From contig NW_024881529.1 of assembly GCF_019059575.1 (NCBI RefSeq), positions 62,001 through 126,000 of the forward strand: a stretch of 64,000 nt of DNA, in the 5' to 3' direction. Shown here one piece after another: positions 54,400 to 64,000 of the stretch (positions are counted from its first letter, which is position 1; the number at the start of each line of letters is the position of its first letter). Source of the stretch: Amphibalanus amphitrite. Taxonomy: Eukaryota; Arthropoda; Thecostraca; Balanomorpha; Balanidae. The translations under genes were made by a program, and so were the position numbers. The notes beneath the pieces were generated by a model. It did no database searches and had not been told where the DNA came from. It saw only the letters and a program-made list of their open reading frames with translations.

Positions 54400-54833
54400 T
54401 AAAAGACTTTAAAAGGCTTGCCAAATCAAATGATGCCAGATATGTAATATGACCTTCTTTGGCCAGCTTCGAGACCTGAGTTGCTCTGACCTGACCTTGA
54501 CCTGAGGTCAACCCTGCGTCGTCGTCGACATCACTCCAAACAAGAAGCATTTCATTCTATGAGCCTGAGCATGCCGACCAAGATTCGACCCAAAATCGCG
54601 GCTTGGCTTTTTTGTTGGGTTATTCCCGAAAACAGAGCTCCTATCTCGCGACATTAGACACTTTGACCTGACGTCTTGTGACGGCGCACACTTACATTCT
54701 TTCCGCGAGGCTCTATGCTGAATTAGTCGCCAAATGGCTAGTGTGTGTGTGTGTGTGGGGGGGGGGGGGGAGGTCACCAGATCACCATCCTTTGGGCGGA
54801 GCGTATGTAGAACACCGAATGGTCCGACGAGGG
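54400..54833. mobile_element. Degraded TTAA/AGGTCA family fragment
   Basis: Inverted relative to element A. Its right end (GTATGTAGAACACCGAAT-GGTCCGACGAGGG, then ATAA) mirrors the element A left end (CGCCGGACC...TTCTACATACGC). It contains TGACCTGACCTTGACCTGAG and a (GT)n-G14 run. The TTAA is mutated and the other end was not found. Confidence 0.6.
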
Positions 54834-54954
54834 ATAATGTCGTCCAAGTGGTGCAAAACGCCGTTACGCTGCGGGTCAGAGGCCTTACCAAACACAGGTG
54901 TCAGGTCGGCCACTGCCGGAGGTCGTCGAGCGCAATAGCACGCACGTGGCTTAA

Positions 54955-55884
54955 CCCTCGCCGGCACAGGGGGGAGGGAGGTGATGCAACCCCCCTAAGG
55001 GTTTTCGCGAATAACTCGCGTAAAAAGCGGCCCATCGCGACGAAACTTTCAGTACCCTCGCATTGATCAATTTTACACCTACCCTGAAAATTTCATGACC
55101 CTGACCCAAATGACCTTTGACCTGTGACCTCTTTTCCGAGACCATGTTTCGCCGGAATCGCGATTCGGCGTATGTCGGCTCGCATTACGGGCCTATGTCG
55201 GCTCGCATTAGCCGCGCGTTTGCAAGCTTTTCGTGGTTTCAAACATTCAAACATGTGATTTGACGTTGCTCCCATACATTAGGGTGGGTGTCAAGGTCAC
55301 CTGAAGGTCAGGTCAGGTCACTGACCTTTGGTGACCTCGGGTGACCTCGGTTCGCTTTTTCGAGTTTTACATGTTTCTAGGCTAGTTTTTGGAGCTGAAT
55401 TCGAATTTAGTAACCATTTGAACATTTACGAAGTAGTTTTGGTGCCTTCGTAACATGTTACGAACTCAACGAAGCTGTCAGAGGCGATTGACACGTATTA
55501 CGAATACCCGTCACAACCCCTACCGGTTGACCTGACCTGACCTGACACGACCTGGTCTAAATGCTTAAAGACATCATCTCTGATCAAAACTAACACGATA
55601 TTCGTGATCAGCACCCCGGAAAACCACATAGCAGCCACACTTTACGACTTTCTAACAGGTCCGGATTTTCCCGGTTTTCGGGTCATTGACCTGACCTGGA
55701 AGGTCACCCGATGACCTAGGACCTTAAAATTGGGTATCATCGGCTTCCTCTCGTGACGGGCAACACGCTAGTTTTTTTCCGCGAAGCTCTAGTTCGATCA
55801 GGGGACAAACGCGAGGGGGGGTCGTACCAACCCCCCCCCCCCCCGTGCCGTCGAAGGACGCAAAATGGCCTGCGCCGGCGAGGG
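54955..55884 (-). mobile_element. TTAA/AGGTCA family element B (930 bp)
   Basis: CCCTCGCCGG...CCGGCGAGGG between TTAA at 54951-54954 and 55885-55888. Its right 200 bp is the inverse of the element A left end (CGCGGAAAAAA, ATTTTAAGGTCCTAGG), so it is an inverted relative. Dense AGGTCA hexamers; no coding frame. Confidence 0.85.
55315..55327. promoter_or_regulatory. Perfect AGGTCA inverted repeat after two direct half-sites
   Basis: AGGTCA-C-TGACCT, preceded by overlapping AGGTCAGGTCA and followed by further TGACCT copies. Inside element B. Confidence 0.3.
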
Positions 55885-55888
55885 TTAA

Positions 55889-56633
55889 TCCAAACATACG
55901 GGTGACTGTTGCCTGGTTTTCGAAATTCGAAACGATTCCGATGAATTATATGGGTGAATGACACCAGATGGCAGACATAGCCGCCATTTCAAATATGCCC
56001 GCATGCCTAAGCCAGCAGCTAAAATTCCTTGCCAGACTCCAGAGACCATTCTCGAGAGTTCTGCTTTGCTCAGCGTTTTGAAAAAAAAAGAAAAAAAGAG
56101 GAAAGAAGAGGAAAAAAAGCGCATTCCGGGAGGCAGCGATTGCGCCACTTCAGTTGCCGAACCTTGCGCCATGCAGGTGCGAGACAGACTCATGATAAGT
56201 ATCGTGACCTCTGAGTTGACTCTTAACACGCCGAGGTGTTTTCGGTAAAGTTATTTTGGAAGTTAATTTGTAAGTTATTTCGGAAGTTATTTTGTAAAAA
56301 AAAGTCATCGGACAAAGATTATTTGAACTCGAGTTGATCCACGCCATCTGACGCGTAATCAGGATGCACATTGCACATCCTAATTCCTATGGAGTTCAGT
56401 GCCTAATCCATGCACTGTCAACCACCGTCTGTGAGTGGCTATAAAGACACAGCCACAGCTGTACGGTGGCAAGCGGTCATCGGGAACGGGCAAGTACCGA
56501 GTAGAGCCACCTTTCTCTACAGTTTTTGGGTCGAATAATGTTGTACCTATCCTATGTACGCATGAAGGTAGTGATTTTATGCCTGAACCATGACCCAACA
56601 TAATACCATCTCCAACGATGACATACCAGTAGG
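55889..56633. other. No gene recognised
   Basis: Mixed-composition spacer between elements. It includes a short A-rich Lys/Glu frame and GAAGTTATTT-type degenerate repeats near 56250-56300. Confidence 0.4.
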
Positions 56634-56635
56634 TA

Positions 56636-57556
56636 GGGTAACTGTGGGGAAAACGCACCCCTGGGTTAAACGCCTCCCCTAAAAAAATCGTATTTCTTAT
56701 CGACGGATAGGTGTTTTATCCTGTCTTTCAGAACAGTCAGCTGCTTGTTTACGTAGGTCTCTATTTCCGGTTCTGCGTCTTGAGGAGCAGCGTGGGTAGG
56801 TGCTGATGTTGGTTTTGGGTGTTGTTTTTGTTGTTTTTACAGAAGATTCCTAAGATTTTGATGCCCTCTTTATATCACAAAATTTGCTATTGTGCACATC
56901 ACTAAAAACTGCGTTTTGTTGCCATTCTGTTGAATGTATTATGCTACGGCGTTAGTGGCGCGTTTTTTGTCAATATTTTGTTGACCGGAAATGGAGTGGA
57001 TGGGGAAAGACGCCTACTCGATGCATGGGGCAAGACGCCCCCAGTTTTCTGAAAGGGGGGCGTTTTGCACGGTGGTGAGAGTGCAGGGTAGCGCCCTGTA
57101 GGTGGGTGCCGAAAAGGCCTCTCCCCGTCCTTTTTTGCTGATATATCCTAAACGACTGCAGATATCGTCACCAAACTTTCAGGACTCCTCCGGGCATCCA
57201 TTTTACACATTGCAACAAAATTTTATTCCAAAGGCTATGATAGGTTGATCACAAATGACTTCAGAATGACGTCAAGTTCTGCCATGTTCATCATTTTCTG
57301 TTGCTGGATGGGGTGGGGGCGCTTTGCACATGGGTGTGGGCGTATTACCCAGGGTGTGGGGCAAAACGCCCTTTTGTAAGGGTATGCGAAAACCTTTTTG
57401 GGGAGTTAAATACCACACGTAGGTGTCTTTTCTTGGTCTCAAAGCGTAGTAAAAAGAATGAGCTACATGATGGTGCCCAAAGGTTTGAGAAATCTGTGTT
57501 GGGTTGAGTGTCAGAAGGTTTCGCGCTTAATGGGGGCGTTTTTGACCTATTCACCC
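56636..57556. mobile_element. TA-flanked MITE related to the one at 7401-8581
   Basis: Ends GGGTAACTGTGGGGAAAACG and the near inverse at 57536-57556, flanked by TA (56634-56635, 57557-57558) within a slightly longer palindrome GTAGGTA. Internal GGGGAAAGACGCC and GGGGCAAGACGCCCCC match the repeated motif of the 7.4-kb element. About 57090-57300 is homologous to the left part of the TTAA element at 38853, so an older insertion is embedded. Confidence 0.7.
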
Positions 57557-57558
57557 TA

Positions 57559-57980
57559 CCTACTTTTATGAAGAAAACTTTGTCAAGACATACAAAAACA
57601 TATGAAGTCAACATAAAAATTGCCGTTAAAAATATTTGACATCTCTTGACACAACATATGCGTAAGCGTTGACCACTGTCTTAGTTTCGATAGGTAAAGA
57701 CGATATTTATTTCCGATATAGCATACCGTTGTCACATGATATAGTACCGTATTACCGACAAAGTAATCTTTGTCACCTATAATTCGATTTTCGATGTGGA
57801 ATTAAAAGCGCAGTAGGCAACTGTATGTACAGGTCTCGCGGGTTTTAGCGGTAGGTCGCTCGGCGAGCGGGAGGGCAACCAGTTCCGCCTCTGTATCGGT
57901 GACCATTTGCTCCGCCCAGTTACTCGCGAGTGCGTACTACTGCATATAGTAAAGTGGGGAGGGAAGGGTCAGAGTGGGCT
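57559..57980. other. Spacer, nothing recognised
   Basis: AT-rich, then GC-rich near 57840-57950. No coding or repeat signal. Confidence 0.4.
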
Positions 57981-58719
57981 CAGTGGCGGCGGAAGCAGGG
58001 GGGCAAGGGGGGCAGCTGCACCCTAAAGCTATGGAAAGGGGCGCCTCAAAAATCTGTAGAGGAGGCAGGAAGTTAAGAGGTGCGGCAGCCATAAAGCTGA
58101 ACAGTGCGACACCGCAACTGATAAAGGCACTTGTGACACGAAGAGGGTGGCAATGACGTGGGAAAAGTATCTTTTGATATGCTGAAGAGTGGAGGGCATC
58201 CTTATCTGAAACAAAGGCAGATGCTGCCGACCCTGTCGAATATAATCTTGCCAGGCGATAAAGGCTAGGAGGGCGCAGCCACTCGAGAAGCGCGCCATGC
58301 GGAAGAGGGGCGCCTGCATGCGAAAGAGGGGCGCCTGTGTGTGGGACGAAAAAGAAACATTTATGGAGACGTCTTTGAAGGCGATAGCCTCCGAACGCCA
58401 ACACGAACATATGAGGGCTTATAGCGTTGCAGGCTCCATGCGACAAAAAGGGGCGCCTGATGGCCGATATGCGAGAGGAAATTAGTTTGTGTAACATTTA
58501 TCGGGGGCGGTTTGCCGTTTACAACATATGAATGTTAAGGGAGGTCCGAGATTGGGGCCTGTAAAATTGCACTGTCCGTATGGGCGGTTACACCCATAGT
58601 GCTAGGGCGTATTTTGCGTTTTTTTTTTTTTTACTGGGGAGATGATTATGACCAGGAATAGCACTCTGCAAACTTCTATGGGCGCCTGTATAGGGGCGAA
58701 ACTGATTTTCCAGTGCAGG

Positions 58720-59330
58720 GACGGCCATCGGCATTGTGGGGCGGCATTCATTCCACTGGGGCGTCTGCCAGTGTTGAAGGGCGGGATTCATTTCAATGGG
58801 GCGCCCGTTGGTGTTGATGGGCGACATGTATCACCTGGGGCGCCTATCGGAGATTGGGGCGGCATTAATTTCACTGAGGCGCCTATCGGCGTTGACGGGT
58901 GGTATTTATTCATCCGGGGCGCTTATCGGTGGTATAGGCCGGCATTCGCTTCACTGAGGTGCCTATCGGTGTTTTAAGGCGGCAGTAAATCCACTGGTGT
59001 CTGGGGCGCCTACCGGCGTCGAAAGGCGACATTCATAATTCATTTCACTGGGAGGCATATTGGTGTTGATGTGCAACATTCATTCTCCTGGGGCGCCCGG
59101 CAATGAGGGGGCGGCATTTATTCCGTTCCCCTAGGATGGGCCCCTATCGGTGTGGAGGCGTCGCCGTCGTATTACTTTGAAATGGGGGCACCTCTGGATG
59201 GTAGTAGATGCATTCATTTCGCTGGGACACCTACCAGCGTTGATTGCCTGTATTCATTCATTTCGGGCTCCTATCGGTGTTGAAAGGCGGCATTTATTTC
59301 ACTGGGGCGTCACAAACCTGCTACTCCCAC
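58720..59330 (+). repeat. Minisatellite of about 50 bp, roughly a dozen copies
   Basis: Units like GGCGGCATTCATTTCACTGG-GGCGCCTATCGGTGTTGAAG repeat with many substitutions and small indels. Short frames such as GAPIGVDG are repeat translations. Confidence 0.85.
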
Positions 59331-59521
59331 CATAAACCTCAGCCTATTCACTTCACGTTAGCAATAACTAGAAGTCTCTTAGGGGGGATCCATAGGGGGA
59401 GGCTTAGTCTCGGCATAGTCTCGGGTATCATTGCGTCGCGTCGGAGCGATTAGAAACCGGGTTCTAACGATCGAAATTTCGCAGCTCTAACCAACTTGCC
59501 GGGAGGACGGATGCAACTTAA

Positions 59522-60514
59522 CCCTATTCCTGGCGGGCTCCGCCGGGACAAGAAACTGGCGGGGGGGGGGGCCGATTCGGCCCCCCCCCTGAGATCTCGA
59601 GAACGAAGCAAGATAGCGACAAACGGTAAACGGCATCGGATACGCACGGTCAAGATCTACAATTTTTAAAAAGGTCATTTTCAGGTCAGGTCAAAGATGA
59701 CGTCACAGGGGTGGAAAAAGTCAAAATGGCGGCGCTAGATATGGAGAGAGTGTTTCCCGAATAACTTTCGAATTAGTCAAGATAAGAACAAACTAAGGGC
59801 ATCATCGTGATCCTCTCGTCAATCCGCATCGAATGATATATATGTTGACCTCGCAAGGTCAAGGTCAAAGGTTGACCTCAGGTCACGTGACCTCGAGGTC
59901 ATCATGTATATCATTCGATGCGTCTTGACGAGCTGAACACAATGAGACCATCCACGCGTCTGTATCTTGTTCCTGTACGGAGTTATTGGCCAAAAACCTT
60001 TGGTGACCTTTGATGACGTCACATGACCTCACAGCTGCCCAACAGCAAAACAGACCTCAAGGTAGTGAAGGTTGATCGTATATGAAGTCATGTATGGTAT
60101 ATGGGGCCATTCCGACCCGTTTTAGTGGTAAAAACAGGGAGTTGATTTTTCCCCCATTGACTTATAATGGGGAGGTCGCGAAACTGACCTGACCCTTGGT
60201 CACCGATATCAAAATTCCGAGATATACAAATTGCACATACTGGTACCCTAACTAAAGCCTGAAGAGAAGAAATTGATCGGTCAAAAACTCTAGCTCTGGC
60301 GTGATTGCAAACTTTTCTGAGGTAGGGTCACCAAACCGCCTCTGGTGACCTGACCTGAGGTCAGATCAACTCAAAATTTTCAGACATGTTGCGTAGAAGC
60401 CTTTTAGGAAAAGTCAGAAAATTTGAGCTTCCTAGCTCAACGCGTTTGGGAGAAATAACCAAAAAACCTCAGGGGGGGGGGGCTCCTGAGGCCCCCCCCC
60501 CGCCAGGAATAGGG
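59522..60514. mobile_element. TTAA/AGGTCA family element C (993 bp)
   Basis: Ends CCCTATTCCTGGCGGG and CCCGCCAGGAATAGGG, flanked by TTAA (59518-59521, 60515-60518). G/C-run hairpins lie next to both ends, then GAGATCTCGAGAA near the left end. Many AGGTCA/TGACCT copies, including AAGGTCAAGGTCAAAGG at about 59856. A subfamily with different tips but the same architecture as A and B. Confidence 0.85.
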
Positions 60515-60907
60515 TTAAACGCAATTTAAATGAGTGTTTTTTTTAACAATTCTCTGTCACCGAGTTAGTGTTATGGATTCGGCGCCTTATTCACTAGTCC
60601 ACACGAAGGTATTGGAACCGTGGAACTCTTTTCGATATGCCTTATTCGGAGAATCTTATGATATGGTGATGAGGTTGTTTCTAAACGAACATTATGAAGG
60701 TTACATTTACGCTATGGAATGTACCTAACTATTTCTCGTTACATAAAAACTGTAAATTCTGAACGTGTTAACAGGTACAACACATTGTCAAACGTCTCTT
60801 CACTGTTTGTGTTACTACAACCGTGTATATGGTAAGGGGCGCCCAGCGGGAAGGGGCGCTTCAATATCGTTTGCACCCCTAACCTAGAATACCTTCCGCC
60901 GCCACTG

Positions 60908-61229
60908 GCTGAGTGGCAGCCTGCGTAGAGGCTAGAACCGGTTTCTATCGTCTGGGCTGGCGACACGGCATGCAGTCAGGGAACGGGGAAAGGTCAGAGG
61001 TCACTCACAATGTGCAGTACTGCGGCCCGTCCTCTCTGCGTGCTGACCAGCGCACGACCTCGGCCGTTGGCCAATCGGCATTGAATGGTCAAGGCCACCC
61101 GTAGCCAGCGGGCGGAGTGAGCCGGCAGCGTGCCGATCCATAGGTAGTCGTTCAAAGTTTTAGCCGCTTACCATTGAGGCCGGGAGACGACTGGTCTGTA
61201 ATGTTATTTCTTGGGAACAGTTCTGTCAT
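60908..61229. other. Spacer, nothing recognised
   Basis: GC-rich middle, no gene or repeat identified. Confidence 0.4.
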
Positions 61230-61520
61230 TTAACTCGCGCCTCGTTAGGGTCTACCAAGCATCGGTCCCATTGGGGGGGGGGGAGTATTTTGCCCCCCCC
61301 CCCAAGATCTCGAGAAGCACGCAGCATATAGCGACAAGCAGCAAACGGTGTTGGATGGCCCCAACGAGGAATTACCTTTTGGCTCAAATTCATTGACTTC
61401 GCTCAAACCGATGACGTCACAGGACAGGTCAAATGTCGAATTTTCACCGTTAACACGCATTTCAAGAAATGTGTTGTAAAATCGAGAAAAATGCATGTCA
61501 TTCATCGATAAGGAATCGAT

Positions 61521-61787
61521 TAGTGATGTCAATTACGGAAAATCGGAATACCGATACCAAACCAAATACCAACCAAAACCACGGGAAAATACCGAAACCA
61601 AACCAACTTAAGAAAATGAGGGAAATACCAACTTTTCACCGATTTCTTAGCCTCTTATACAATACATTAGTGAGGGTTTATGATACCAACAAAACACCAA
61701 ACACATAACGATTGAAATACCAAATACCAAGTTGGTATCGGTTTGGTATCGGTATACCAAAAAGTTGGTATCCGATTGACATCTCTA
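61521..61787. mobile_element. 267-bp hAT-type MITE
   Basis: TAGTGATGTCAAT and ATTGACATCTCTA ends, with a perfect 8-bp target duplication GAATCGAT (61513-61520, 61788-61795). Subterminal inverted GATACCAAACC/GGTTTGGTATC motifs. Confidence 0.88.
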
Positions 61788-62672
61788 GAATCGATGGATG
61801 ACAATTGTTGATGAGGAATTGTTCGTCAAACACATATTTTGCTATTTCGGGTCACTGATACCAGATCAGGTCGCAGAGGTCAGGTCACTGAGGGTCACAA
61901 TATGAAAATAACTATTATGTGATGCGTGTTTTCTGGTTCATTTTACATGACAAATGCAATTATGTGGGTCAGGCAACCTTTGGGGCTAGTTATGGTTATG
62001 TTCTGGTGAAGGTCAGGTAAAGGTCAGGTCAAATTTGGTCAAATTTCTGATTTGATATTTTTGCATAAAATGGGTATCGGTTCGATGCAGCTCGTCACGG
62101 GAAGGCTAATGGTGGTCTTTGTTTGGCGCTGCGTGGTCTAGAATTGCTAAAAATTTAGTTAAAATTAACGTCATCAATTTTTAACTTTTTTTCGCTAAAA
62201 CTTGGCCAAAAAAGGAGGTGTCGATCTACAATTTGTTATGAAGATCGAAGAAAGCAGGGACTATTATACTGATTCCGTTTTTTTATAAAAACTTTTGGGT
62301 TTTTTGCTATTTTATAACAGACCAATTTTTTATTTGGGGGGTCAAAAATGAAAAGTTTGAAAATCCCAGATTGCAGTTTTGTAGCGCCGTCTTTCCTCTA
62401 CACGACCAGATAAAGAGCTTTGAAATTATTGCTTGTTAACTGTAGGTTTTATGATCGCTTCAAGATTTCATGTTTTTTGCTCATTTTTGCTCGAACATGA
62501 CCTCAGTTTGACCTCAATAACTCCTGACCTAAGGTAGCCTTAGACTTGATATTTTGTGTGAATGTGTCAAATTAATCCCCGGCAAGCTTCTGAAAATTTA
62601 GCGGGGCTGCGCGCCGCCGTTTTCTTGCTATTCAGGAAAATACACAGGGGGGCTATATTGCCTTCCCCCCAA

Positions 62673-62829
62673 CAGAGGCGGATCCAGCTCAGAGTTTTGG
62701 GGGGGGGGGCAAACCATAACAATTTATCGATTCTTTCCATGCATCGTCCATAGGCGTAATGTTAAAATTATGCCGTTGGGGGGGGGGGCAAATGCCCATT
62801 TTGCCCCCCCCCCCCTGGATCCGCCACTG
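62673..62829 (-). mobile_element. Uninterrupted hAT-type MITE, 157 bp
   Basis: Same element as 53084-54291 without the TTAA insertion, in opposite orientation. It contains the single site ATTTTAACATTACGCC (minus strand). Flanks C6-AA and C5-AA suggest an 8-bp target duplication with one-base slippage. Two paired G/C runs. Confidence 0.85.
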
Positions 62830-62910
62830 CCCCCAACGGGGTGAGGGTTGACCGTGACCTGCTGATGCTGGAGGTCGTTTCACAACACAGTTTTTTCTGC
62901 TGCACTATAT

Positions 62911-64000
<1,090 letters not shown>

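Larger units (their letters stand above)
57981..60907. mobile_element. Composite 2.9-kb region bounded by inverted hAT-like ends
   Basis: CAGTGGCGGCGGAAG at 57981 and CTTCCGCCGCCACTG ending at 60907 suggest one hAT-type element. The flanking 8 bp (AGTGGGCT and GCTGAGTG) do not match, so boundaries or target duplication have changed. Inside are GGGGCGCCT-rich sequence, a minisatellite and TTAA element C. No transposase frame was recognised. Confidence 0.6.
61234..62847. mobile_element. Degenerate TTAA/AGGTCA family element E with two nested MITEs
   Basis: The left part has G11/C12 runs then AAGATCTCGAGAA as in element C. The right part (62500-62670) is the inverse of the left part of the 38853 element. 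The right tip is GGGGTGAGGG-TTGA (TTAA mutated) and the left tip is uncertain. hAT-type MITEs are inserted at 61521-61787 and 62673-62829. Confidence 0.55.

Overview
The window is nuclear DNA of an invertebrate, most likely an arthropod and plausibly a crustacean. The genes have many short coding exons with GT/AG introns. The ribosomal protein S28 is the 65-residue short form, as in insects. The receptor phosphatase is of the arthropod Ptp10D type, and TTAGG-like repeats are present. A narrower taxonomic call would be guesswork. There is no prokaryotic signature: no operons, no Shine-Dalgarno context and no CRISPR.

Four host genes are supported. (1) A partial Ptp10D-like receptor tyrosine phosphatase on the minus strand (9474-13778): one 4.3-kb exon holding signal peptide, 12 FN3-like repeats, transmembrane helix and the first part of the phosphatase domain. 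The catalytic P-loop exon was not found. (2) RB1CC1/FIP200 on the minus strand (15055-23243): 11 coding exons whose phases all close, giving 1,062 residues, the scaffold of the ULK/Atg1 autophagy-initiation complex. (3) TTC4 on the plus strand (34377-46263): 8 coding exons, 401 residues, an HSP90/HSP70 co-chaperone. (4) RpS28 on the minus strand (48433-52060): two coding exons around a 3.4-kb intron. RB1CC1 and TTC4 are divergent and TTC4 and RpS28 convergent. They belong to different housekeeping systems and nothing suggests co-regulation.

The rest is largely mobile DNA, often nested. An intact BEL/Pao LTR retrotransposon (25263-33018; 551-bp LTRs that look identical; 5-bp target duplication GTTAG; one 2,047-codon gag-pol ORF) sits inside one arm of an older foldback element. 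A 5'-truncated, frameshifted non-LTR retrotransposon lies 12 bp past a TTC4 splice donor with a 12-bp target duplication. Several foldback elements and MITEs have TTAA, TA or 8-bp target duplications. The right-hand 12 kb (52.5-64 kb) is a stack of nested MITEs, minisatellites and a (GA)n tract of about 830 bp.

The most interesting signal is a family of about 1-kb elements without an evident transposase gene. They are flanked by TTAA, start with CCCTCGCCGG or close variants, carry G/C-run hairpins near both ends, and are filled with AGGTCA/TGACCT hexamers, the nuclear-receptor half-site. Several contain a perfect AGGTCA-N-TGACCT inverted repeat. One copy has landed in a hAT-type MITE whose empty version is also in this window, so its boundaries and TTAA target can be read directly.
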